This document shows, in pieces, positions 1 through 5,858 of a DNA stretch of 14,993 nucleotides. Every line of letters starts with the position of its first letter. Within the stretch, counting starts at the first letter, position 1. Below the pieces are notes generated by a model, which was given only the letters and a program-made list of their open reading frames with translations, was not told the origin of the DNA and searched no databases. The DNA comes from Bacillota bacterium. GTDB taxonomy: Bacteria; Bacillota; Clostridia; Clostridiales; Clostridiaceae. The stretch spans positions 1 to 14,993 of the forward strand of contig JAEZKY010000248.1 of assembly GCA_023435985.1 (NCBI GenBank), written 5' to 3'. The position numbers were made by a program, and so were the translations under genes.

Positions 1-1104
1 AATTATGATAGCAGGCTTTTTACTATCGAAGAACTGATGTATTTATGGAGTGGTGAAAAGAGCTTTGGAATCAAAGAAAATTTAAAGGAAGAAAATTTAG
101 AGATTGATAATTCATTAGAATTTGGGAAAAATAATGAGTTTCAAAATTTTAAACAGATAATTATAAGTAGCATATATTTTGAAAATGATTTAAAAAGATT
201 GTTTTTATTTAAAGCATGTACAGAGGATGAAGTAAAGAAAGCCTTAGAACCTAAAGAACTTACTATGCAGGATTTGATAAATATTATAGAAGAAAAATTT
301 AAAGGCTTCGAATATAAAAAAATCAGCATATTAGAAGAAAAAAGAGAAATTATATTAAATTTTGATTTTCCACAAGGAATTAAAGCTTCTATTAACGAAA
401 TTATGAAAGAATTTTATAATGAAACTAGCTGGAATATAAAATTAAATGAAAAAATTAATAATAATGCAGCCGATTTATTAATAAAGAAGTTGATTGATCC
501 TAAAAAAATTAAAAAAATATCTTTCTATCCAGAAAAGTTTGTGGTTCAGGTATTTTTAAATGAAAAGTATATTGGAGATAACAAGGAAAGAGAAATATTT
601 AAAGAAAAGACAGGCTGGGAGCTTTTTCTTATTGATGAGGAAACTTCTTTAAACAGTAACATAGAAGTAGATAAGTTGTTTTTTGAGGTAAAAGATGCTA
701 AGGAAGTGGAACAAAATATAGCTTTAAGCATCATTGATAAAGCATTTGAGAGAGAAGAAGTAAAACCTTATAAAAAAAGCATAAAAAATAATGGAAATAA
801 AAAGTATATTGAACTTGTATTTATATCGCCTAAAATCGGACAAAAATTTGAAGAGAAATTAGGACACATTTCTAAGGAAACAGGCTGGAGTATTGCAATC
901 TCTGATAAAGTAAATCAAAATGAATTATTTAATATTGCAAAACTCTTATGCGAAAAAAACAATATTATTCTAAAGAAAAATCCATCATATAATCCAGGGA
1001 AAATGACTGTTGTATTAAATATTATAAGTGGTGAAGAGGGATTTGAAAATGTTAAGTATGAGTTTGAAAAGACTACAGGTTGCCTGCTTTTAATGCAAAA
1101 TTAG
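1..1104 (+). CDS. Unrecognised protein with four TGW-type repeats (5' end outside window)
   Basis: The reading frame is open from base 1, and the first in-frame ATG (37) has no Shine-Dalgarno sequence, so the gene very likely starts upstream of the window. I do not recognise the family. The visible 367 codons contain four related modules. Counting from the ATG at 37, they lie at about 85-137, 145-199, 228-288 and 298-353. Each has a hydrophobic beta-like stretch (e.g. KISFYPEKFVVQVFL), a charged helix, and then a conserved end: NETSWNIKL, EKTGWELFLI, KETGWSIAI, EKTTGCLLLM. The beta-helix-TGW-beta pattern recalls KH-like nucleic-acid-binding folds, but this is only inference. There is no signal peptide or membrane segment, so the protein is likely cytosolic. 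It is rich in Lys, Glu and Asn, and a terminator follows it. Confidence 0.7.
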   Translation, partial: NYDSRLFTIEELMYLWSGEKSFGIKENLKEENLEIDNSLEFGKNNEFQNFKQIIISSIYFENDLKRLFLFKACTEDEVKKALEPKELTMQDLINIIEEKFKGFEYKKISILEEKREIILNFDFPQGIKASINEIMKEFYNETSWNIKLNEKINNNAADLLIKKLIDPKKIKKISFYPEKFVVQVFLNEKYIGDNKEREIFKEKTGWELFLIDEETSLNSNIEVDKLFFEVKDAKEVEQNIALSIIDKAFEREEVKPYKKSIKNNGNKKYIELVFISPKIGQKFEEKLGHISKETGWSIAISDKVNQNELFNIAKLLCEKNNIILKKNPSYNPGKMTVVLNIISGEEGFENVKYEFEKTTGCLLLMQN

Positions 1105-1146
1105 GAGGATGAAATTCATAATTGATGATGTAAATAAAGTAAGTAG

Positions 1147-1190
1147 AATTAGATCAGCTATATTTTGTACAGCTGGTCTAATTTATTTAT
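1147..1190 (+). terminator. Intrinsic terminator of the first gene
   Basis: Thirteen base pairs (1147-1159 with 1171-1183, one G-U pair) enclose an 11-nt loop. The core is AGATCAGCT/AGCTGGTCT. The tail is T-rich (TTATTTAT). It lies 43 nt after the stop codon of the upstream gene. Confidence 0.75.
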
Positions 1191-1251
1191 ACGAGTTAGC
1201 TTATTAACGTTTATAGAATAGCTTTATAGAAATTAGATTATTAATGCAGAG

Positions 1252-1299
1252 ATTTATAATAAATATAAATAATTATAGTAATTTATATTTATTATAAAT
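1252..1299. repeat. Perfect 19-bp all-A/T inverted repeat overlapping the 3' end of the XRE gene
   Basis: The left arm ATTTATAATAAATATAAAT (1252-1270) is the exact reverse complement of 1281-1299, with a 10-nt loop (1271-1280). The right arm covers the stop codon and last codons of the minus-strand regulator gene. It has no G or C and no T tract after it in either direction, so it is not a standard terminator. It may still act as a 3' stem for that mRNA or as a barrier between the two convergent genes. Confidence 0.7.
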
Positions 1300-1840
1300 A
1301 ATAATTAATTATAGTCATTCTTATCATTTCATCATTAAAATTTGCGTAAGAATGAGGTTTTGAAGAATCAAATACTATTGAATCACCTGGGGTTAAAACA
1401 TAATTGATATTATCGATGTTTAGAGATAAATTTCCATTATAAACAACTATATATTCTTGTGTCTTTTCTCCGTGAGAGTTTGATTCATACTTACTATTAC
1501 CATCTAATTCTACACTGAATAATTCAAAGTTCCTATCTGTAGTGCATTTAAAGTAACAATAAACTCTATAATTTTTATCAAGTGATTCAAATTCAATAGA
1601 CTCTTCTTTTGTAATTAAAAGGTCAGTTTTTATTGGCTCATCAATAAGCGTTGTGTATGGAATTTTTAGTCCGCTTGCAATTTTCCATATGGTATTTATA
1701 GTTGGATTGGATTCACCACGTTCAATTTGTCCAAGCATTACTTTACTGACACCACATATTTCAGAAAGTTTGCCTAAGCTTAATTGTCTTTCACTTCTTA
1801 ATCTTTTTAAATTTCCAGCAATGATATTATTTAAATTCAT
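1292..1840 (-). CDS. XRE-family transcriptional regulator with C-terminal cupin sensor domain
   Basis: This cytosolic DNA-binding protein has 182 residues. Residues 9-62 form an XRE helix-turn-helix (LSEICGVSKVMLGQIERGES, then NPTINTIWKIASGLKIP). Residues 108-178 form a small cupin barrel with the typical NSHGEKTQEYIVVYNG and PGDSIVFDSSKPHSY segments; H123 and H163 sit where cupins often bind metal or ligand. The start chosen is the ATG at 1838-1840, because AAGGAG (1848-1853 on the minus strand) sits 7 nt before it; a longer reading starting at a TTG at 1858 would run through that Shine-Dalgarno sequence. The gene is divergent from azlCD, and XRE-cupin proteins beside azlCD are common in Firmicutes. 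It probably controls azlCD and itself in response to an amino acid or related ligand. The ligand is not visible from sequence. Confidence 0.88.
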   Translation of the reverse strand: MNLNNIIAGNLKRLRSERQLSLGKLSEICGVSKVMLGQIERGESNPTINTIWKIASGLKIPYTTLIDEPIKTDLLITKEESIEFESLDKNYRVYCYFKCTTDRNFELFSVELDGNSKYESNSHGEKTQEYIVVYNGNLSLNIDNINYVLTPGDSIVFDSSKPHSYANFNDEMIRMTIINYYL

Positions 1841-1874
1841 ATTTTCACTCCTTGACAAGCATAATGTGCAAAAG

Positions 1875-1909
1875 TATTATATAAATTATAACGTACGATT
1901 TATATAATA
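1875..1909. promoter_or_regulatory. Divergent promoter/operator: 12-bp perfect inverted repeat with a TATAAT on each strand
   Basis: The arms TATTATATAAAT (1875-1886) and ATTTATATAATA (1898-1909) match exactly, separated by 11 bp (1887-1897) that contain the palindrome CGTACG. The plus-strand arm holds TATAAT at 1903-1908 and the minus-strand arm holds TATAAT at 1876-1881. Each promoter's -35 position (TATAAA, 17-bp spacing, weak) falls on the other's -10 arm. Transcription would start about 35 nt before azlC and about 30 nt before the regulator gene. One dimer bound at the repeat could switch both promoters, which suits autoregulation by the XRE-cupin protein. Confidence 0.5.
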
Positions 1910-1950
1910 TATAGTACAATTTTAGCAATAAATAATCAAGGGGGCATTTT

Positions 1951-2685
1951 ATGGAAGTGGACAAAGTACAAGATAATTCTTTAAAAATGAAGAAGAAAGA
2001 TAATACTTATTATTTTATTCAAGGGGTTAAGGACTGTATACCAACTCTTTTGGGCTATCTAAGTATAGGAATTACTTGTGGTATTTTATCTAAATCTTGT
2101 GGATTAACACTATGGCAGGCAATGGGAATGAGTGCCTTTGTATATGGAGGCTCATCTCAGTTTATAGCTTCAAGCATGATTTTATCAGCAGTATCAGTAC
2201 CAAGTATAGTATTTACAATTTTTCTTGTTAATTTTAGGCATCTATTTTTAAGTGCATCAATTGCACCGTATTTTAAAAAAAATTCGATTTTAAAGAATCT
2301 TTTTATTGGTGCACTTTTAACAGATGAAACTTTTGCAGTTGCATCTACTGAAGGATTTAAGAATAAAAAAATCAATAATTTCTGGATGGTTGGTTTAAAT
2401 ATTATTGCATATATAAACTGGGTTGTAGCTACTAGTATAGGAGTCCTTATAGGTAGTGTTATTCCAGACTATAAGGTTTTTGGCTTGGATTTTGCACTTA
2501 CAGCCATGTTTATAGGACTATTAATTTCTGCTATAAAAGGAAATTTAAAAGTAAAAAAAGCAATTGTAATAATTATAACATCAGTTATAGTATTAATTGT
2601 TAGCACGCAGGTTGTATCTACAAGTTTAGGCGTTATATTATCAGCAATTATAGGAGCATTAGTTGGGGTGGTGATTAAGAAATGA
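1951..2685 (+). CDS. azlC: AzlC-family branched-chain amino acid exporter, large subunit
   Basis: This integral membrane protein has 244 residues, the usual AzlC length. The family exports branched-chain amino acids or toxic analogues together with the small subunit AzlD. Family motifs are visible: YGGSSQF (65-71), NFRHLFLSASIAPYF (94-108) and LLTDETFAV (122-130). Several hydrophobic helices follow, with the last two at about 204-220 and 223-242. The ATG at 1951 is supported by AAGGGGG (1938-1944), 6 nt upstream; a second Met at residue 13 has no such site. The 3' end overlaps azlD by ATGA, so the two are translationally coupled. The promoter is probably in the inverted repeat upstream. The substrate is inferred from the family only. 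Confidence 0.9.
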   Translation: MEVDKVQDNSLKMKKKDNTYYFIQGVKDCIPTLLGYLSIGITCGILSKSCGLTLWQAMGMSAFVYGGSSQFIASSMILSAVSVPSIVFTIFLVNFRHLFLSASIAPYFKKNSILKNLFIGALLTDETFAVASTEGFKNKKINNFWMVGLNIIAYINWVVATSIGVLIGSVIPDYKVFGLDFALTAMFIGLLISAIKGNLKVKKAIVIIITSVIVLIVSTQVVSTSLGVILSAIIGALVGVVIKK

Positions 2686-3002
2686 ATACTTATGTATGGA
2701 GTGTTATAATTGGAGGATGCGTTGTAACTGTACTTCCAAGAGTTCTACCGATAACTATACTATCAAAAATGAAGTTAAATAAGAGAATTGAAGAGTTTTT
2801 AACATATATTCCAATATCAATATTGACTGCTTTAATAGCGGTAGAGCTATTTACAGTTGATAATAAATTTACGATTAAAGAGCATTCTCTTGAGATTTTA
2901 GCAGCATTACCTGTTATATTAGTTGCAATTAAGAAAAATAATTTACTTTTAACTGTGATTGTCGGGGTAGTTTCAATTGCAGTTTTGAGGTTTATCATAT
3001 AA
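2682..3002 (+). CDS. azlD: AzlD-family branched-chain amino acid exporter, small subunit
   Basis: A 106-residue hydrophobic protein with about four membrane segments and the AzlD-type features VLPRVLPITILSK (residues 18-30), a central helix pair (FLTYIPISILTALIAVELF) and a C-terminal helix (LLLTVIVGVVSIAVLRFII). It partners AzlC to form the exporter in the plasma membrane. The start overlaps the azlC stop (ATGA at 2682-2685), which is typical of this pair. It is the last gene of the operon, and a strong hairpin follows at 3139. Confidence 0.88.
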   Translation: MNTYVWSVIIGGCVVTVLPRVLPITILSKMKLNKRIEEFLTYIPISILTALIAVELFTVDNKFTIKEHSLEILAALPVILVAIKKNNLLLTVIVGVVSIAVLRFII

Positions 3003-3083
3003 GTTTATTATAATTGAGGCATAAGTTATTTTATAGTTGTCATGATTTATGTGTAAAATTAAGGATCAAATTATATAAAGCTA

Positions 3084-3114
3084 TTGACTTTAGTATAAGA
3101 AGATAGTTTATAAT
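3084..3114 (+). promoter_or_regulatory. Promoter-like TTGACT-N19-TATAAT inside the azlD/glnK gap
   Basis: TTGACT at 3084-3089 and a perfect TATAAT at 3109-3114 are separated by 19 bp. That is longer than the sigma-A optimum of 17 and like the spacing seen at MerR-type activated promoters. A transcript starting near 3121 would meet the hairpin at 3139 almost at once. It could be a chance match in A/T-rich DNA. Confidence 0.3.
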
Positions 3115-3138
3115 TAGATTGTAAGATGAATATATTTC

Positions 3139-3187
3139 TGGCGAGGATGTCATAATTAGTTGACTTCCTCGCTATTTATTTTTTATA
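3139..3187 (+). terminator. Intrinsic terminator after azlCD
   Basis: The stem GCGAGGA/TCCTCGC (3141-3147 with 3166-3172) has one T-T mismatch and continues as GTCA/TGAC (3149-3152 with 3161-3164), with an 8-nt loop. A T-rich run (TATTTATTTTTTAT) follows. It is the only strong hairpin between azlD and the kinase gene. Confidence 0.8.
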
Positions 3188-3346
3188 AAGAAAAATTAAA
3201 GAATCAAGCGTTAAAAAATTAATTATATATAATTATGAATTAAATCATGAGAAATTCCATGAATTTATATTAGATATTATTGTTAGCATTTAGAATTAAG
3301 TTTAAATATTTATTTTCATGCGCCTAAAAGAAAGAAGGGGATAAGG

Positions 3347-4606
3347 GTGAGCAAAATTAGAGTAATGGCAAAAACAAAAATATGTTTGAAAAATACCATA
3401 GTATTTTCTGCTTTGATTAGCACCTTTGCACAAATATACATATATCCCTTTAATAGCAGATTTGTTTTAGGCATTGGTGTAATTGTAATTGGGCTTGTAT
3501 TTTCTACTGTTGAAAATATATATCCACTAGGAGTAGGAGTGATAGCAGGAGTGTTGACAGCGTTTATGAGAAGTATTGGATCTTCAATATACTCCTATAG
3601 CTATTCAACAGAAGTAATAATGCAATTTATTCCGGCAGCCATTTTTTATATTTCTTATGGAATTTTAGATACATTATTTCCATTATATAAAAAGAATAAA
3701 TCTATACCATGTTTATATTTAGCTTTAGTGTGCTTCGATGTAATTGGGAATTTCATGGAGATAATTATTAGAAATATGATTTCATTAGAAACTATTAAGA
3801 TTATAATAATAACAGCGCTTATACGTGCATCGGTTCAATGTCTTGCTTTCTTAATATATAACTATCAAAAATTATATATTAAGAAATCAGAACATCAAAA
3901 ACGTTATGCAGAATTAAACTTAATGGTTTCAAGGATATATGCTGAAACATTCTATTTGCAGAAGTCTACTAATGATTTAAATAATGTAATGAAGGAAGCT
4001 TATAACCTATACGAAATAACCAAAGGCACATCTGAATTTTCAACTAAAGCATTAAAGGTAGCGCAAAATGCTCATGAAATTCGCAAAAACAATGATCGTG
4101 TACTTAGAGGGATTAATCAATTAGTAGAAAATGTTGAGAAAACGGAATTTATGTCTATTTCGGAAATTTTCTCAATAATATCGGATAATACAAAACGGCA
4201 GATAGAAAGTATTAATAGCAGTATTTACATTGAATTTAAACTTGAAAAAGATCATCATACTAAGAGATATTATGATATATTTGCTATTTTAAATAATTTA
4301 ATTATTAATGCAATTGAAGCGTGTGAAGATAATAATGTAATTAAAGTAACTGGGGAAATATTAGAAAAAGATTTACTGCTTATGGTTTCAGATGATGGAT
4401 CAGGTATTGAAAAAGAAGTATTACCCTATATATTTAATGTTGGTTTTTCTACTAAATTTAATAAGGATACTGGAGCTATGTCTACAGGGATAGGACTATG
4501 TCACGTAAAGAATCTTATAGAAGATTTGAAAGGAACTGTAGATGTAAAAAGTAACATTAATAGAGGAACAACATTCATAATTAAAATACCAACTTGTAAT
4601 TTGTAA
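3347..4606 (+). CDS. glnK: Membrane sensor histidine kinase, GlnK type (partner of GlnL)
   Basis: A 419-residue kinase. About five or six membrane segments fill residues 13-172. A coiled coil (180-225) leads to a helix with the likely phospho-acceptor H243 in QNAHEIRKNNDR. The C-terminus is an ATP-binding domain with N-box ILNNLIINAIEACED (314-328; N317, N321), G1 box DDGSGIE (349-355), an F-box-like YIFNVGFSTK and G2 box GIGLCHVKNL (381-390). Size, architecture and the adjacent YcbB-type regulator match the glutamine-responsive GlnK-GlnL pair of Bacillus. The GTG at 3347 is chosen because AAGGGG (3335-3340) lies 6 nt upstream; the internal ATG at 3365 has no site. The signal it senses is not visible from sequence; glutamine availability is inferred from the neighbouring importer. 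Confidence 0.82.
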   Translation: MSKIRVMAKTKICLKNTIVFSALISTFAQIYIYPFNSRFVLGIGVIVIGLVFSTVENIYPLGVGVIAGVLTAFMRSIGSSIYSYSYSTEVIMQFIPAAIFYISYGILDTLFPLYKKNKSIPCLYLALVCFDVIGNFMEIIIRNMISLETIKIIIITALIRASVQCLAFLIYNYQKLYIKKSEHQKRYAELNLMVSRIYAETFYLQKSTNDLNNVMKEAYNLYEITKGTSEFSTKALKVAQNAHEIRKNNDRVLRGINQLVENVEKTEFMSISEIFSIISDNTKRQIESINSSIYIEFKLEKDHHTKRYYDIFAILNNLIINAIEACEDNNVIKVTGEILEKDLLLMVSDDGSGIEKEVLPYIFNVGFSTKFNKDTGAMSTGIGLCHVKNLIEDLKGTVDVKSNINRGTTFIIKIPTCNL

Positions 4607-4693
4607 TTATAGATAACCAAGTTATAGACAAGCTATAAAAATGTGTTTAGGAATATAATATGGGGAAATTTTTAATAATCAGGGGGCTGTTTT

Positions 4694-5581
4694 ATGGAAA
4701 CAACATTTATAATTATTGATGATGATATAGCAATATGCAAAATTTTAGAGCAGACAATTATAAAAAATCAATTAGGAAGAGTGCTATCAATATTGACCAC
4801 AGGTAAAGATGCAAAAGATATTGTTTTAAAGTTAAATCCTGATATTTTACTGATTGATTTGCTTTTACCAGAGGTGGATGGTATTGAAATTGTAAGAAAT
4901 ACTGTTAACAATGGTTATAAAGGTAAGATTATAATGTTATCTCAGGTTGAAGAGGGGGAAATGATTTCAAATGCGTATAAAAGTGGAATACTTTTCTATC
5001 TAAATAAACCAATTAATATGATTGAAACTATAAGTGTAATAAATAATGTAAAAAAACAAGTTGAATTAGAGAAATCTATTTCTATGATAAAAAGTGTAGT
5101 TTTTCCAGAGAGGACTTTTTCAAATAAGGAAATAAAAAAAGGATTTGAATATTCTTCAGAAGAAAAACTGATTAATATATTTTCGGATATAAATATTATA
5201 GGAGCAGCTGGAGTAGATGAGTTAAAGCTTGTAATATTGCATATAATATATAAAAAGAAGTTAAAGCCTTCAAAGCCATATCAACTTAAAGAAATATATA
5301 TGGAAGTTGCAAGAGAATTATATGGTGATGCATTAGCGGCAATTAATTGTAAAGCAATGGAACAACGTATTAGGAGAACTATTACTAAAGCAATGACTTC
5401 AGTAGCAAGTTTAGGAGCAGATGATATAAATAATAGTATATACAAGGAATATGCAGCTTCTCTTTTTGAAATTAAACAGGTTAAACAGGAAATGAAGCAT
5501 ATAAAGCATCCATCCTTTGGCCAGGGAAAAATAAATACGAAAAAGTTTATTGAAGGTATATTAGTTAAAATGCTAAATTAA
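4694..5581 (+). CDS. glnL: Response regulator, GlnL/YcbB type
   Basis: A cytosolic 295-residue regulator. The receiver domain spans about 1-120, with acidic pocket D9-D11, phospho-acceptor D55 (ILLIDLLLPEVDG), S83 in the switch position and K105 (LNKP). Residues about 155-290 match the YcbB-type output domain rather than a LytTR, OmpR or NarL domain; they include a helical run YMEVARELYGDALAAINC and RIRRTITKAM. In Bacillus this family activates glutamine use genes by binding a TTTTGT-N4-TTTTGT direct repeat (family knowledge). The start has AGGGGG about 8 nt upstream. The 87-nt gap from the kinase gene has only a weak 6-bp hairpin (4622-4638), so the two genes are probably co-transcribed. Its likely target array begins at its own last base. 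Confidence 0.83.
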   Translation: METTFIIIDDDIAICKILEQTIIKNQLGRVLSILTTGKDAKDIVLKLNPDILLIDLLLPEVDGIEIVRNTVNNGYKGKIIMLSQVEEGEMISNAYKSGILFYLNKPINMIETISVINNVKKQVELEKSISMIKSVVFPERTFSNKEIKKGFEYSSEEKLINIFSDINIIGAAGVDELKLVILHIIYKKKLKPSKPYQLKEIYMEVARELYGDALAAINCKAMEQRIRRTITKAMTSVASLGADDINNSIYKEYAASLFEIKQVKQEMKHIKHPSFGQGKINTKKFIEGILVKMLN

Positions 5582-5620
5582 AACATACATAAACTACAAA
5601 AAACTACAGAAAACACAAAA
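5581..5620 (-). promoter_or_regulatory. Four phased 10-bp repeats, candidate GlnL binding array
   Basis: Read on the minus strand, the block is TTTTGTGTTT, TCTGTAGTTT, TTTGTAGTTT, ATGTATGTTT. That is a variable T/G-rich hexamer followed each time by GTTT, repeated exactly every 10 bp. The spacing and first unit fit the TTTTGT-N4-TTTTGT site known for Bacillus GlnL, in reverse orientation to glnQ. The array ends 12 bp before the -35 hexamer of the glnQ promoter, a usual activator position. Confidence 0.55.
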
Positions 5621-5632
5621 TATGAAAATTCG

Positions 5633-5661
5633 TTGACTGTAATAAGCTTTAACTATATAAT
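5633..5661 (+). promoter_or_regulatory. Sigma-A promoter of the glnQHMP operon
   Basis: TTGACT (5633-5638) and TATAAT (5656-5661) are separated by the optimal 17 bp. Transcription would start near 5668. It is the best promoter match in the glnL/glnQ gap, and I see none between the hairpin at 5689 and glnQ. The four-repeat array sits directly upstream. Confidence 0.65.
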
Positions 5662-5688
5662 TTTACTCAAGATTTAGAATAAGCGACG

Positions 5689-5719
5689 GAGCTTTGGTAT
5701 AACTACCAAAGCTCTTTTT
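5689..5719 (+). terminator. Strong intrinsic terminator/attenuator hairpin in the glnQ leader
   Basis: The stem GAGCTTTGGTA/TACCAAAGCTC is a perfect 11 bp (5689-5699 with 5704-5714) with a TAAC loop, followed by TTTTT (5715-5719). It can end read-through from glnL. It also lies only about 20 nt after the predicted start of the glnQ transcript, so it would have to be bypassed for importer expression. Confidence 0.85.
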
Positions 5720-5768
5720 ATATATATAAAAGCTTATGCAGTAGTAATTAGTGAATGGGGATAAAATT

Positions 5769-5858
5769 ATGGATAAAAACAGCGGTGAAGTGGAGTCAAT
5801 AAGTTTAAATACAGCTCAGCTTTTGGTCAAGTGTTTAGAGGAGGAAGGGGTGAAATAA
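5769..5858 (+). pseudogene. 29-codon leader ORF resembling the N-terminus of acetolactate synthase
   Basis: The ATG at 5769 is preceded by TGGGG (8-nt spacing) and the frame runs 29 codons to TAA at 5856-5858, abutting the glnQ ATG. Residues 13-29, LNTAQLLVKCLEEEGVK, closely resemble the conserved start of thiamine-diphosphate acetolactate synthases (typically ...TAELLVKCLE.EGV.YIFGIPGEEN). The match stops where YIFG should follow, and no further synthase sequence is present. The last codons (GAG GAG GAA GGG GTG) double as the glnQ Shine-Dalgarno region. It is most likely a remnant of a deleted or partly copied synthase gene, now possibly translated as a leader peptide coupled to glnQ. A chance peptide is possible but less likely. 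Confidence 0.55.

Larger units (their letters stand above)
3003..3346 (+). other. Intergenic region between azlD and the GlnK-type kinase gene
   Basis: A gene-free stretch of 344 bp. It holds a promoter-like TTGACT-N19-TATAAT (3084-3114), a strong hairpin (3139-3174) that most simply ends azlCD, and about 160 bp of A/T-rich leader before the kinase. The leader contains a 7-bp direct repeat ATGAATT (around 3236 and 3260) and no convincing -35/-10 pair of its own. There is no ORF with a ribosome-binding site. Confidence 0.6.

Noticed and set aside
1103..1204. AGGAGG followed by an ATG at 1109 and 31 codons
   Set aside because: The Shine-Dalgarno sequence touches the ATG (no spacer), and the frame runs through the terminator hairpin at 1147-1183. 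It is not a credible gene.
1653..1907. Plus-strand 84-codon ORF opposite the XRE-cupin gene
   Set aside because: It is antisense to a clear helix-turn-helix gene, has no ribosome-binding site and shows no domain. It is a shadow frame.
5581..5620. Short tandem repeats as a CRISPR array or microsatellite
   Set aside because: The units are only 10 bp and degenerate, with no spacers and no cas genes. The location at a promoter suits a regulator site better.
5689..5714. ANTAR antiterminator target (paired hexaloop hairpins) in the glnQ leader
   Set aside because: Only one hairpin is present. Reading its top as a hexaloop gives ATAACT, which has A rather than the conserved G at position 4.
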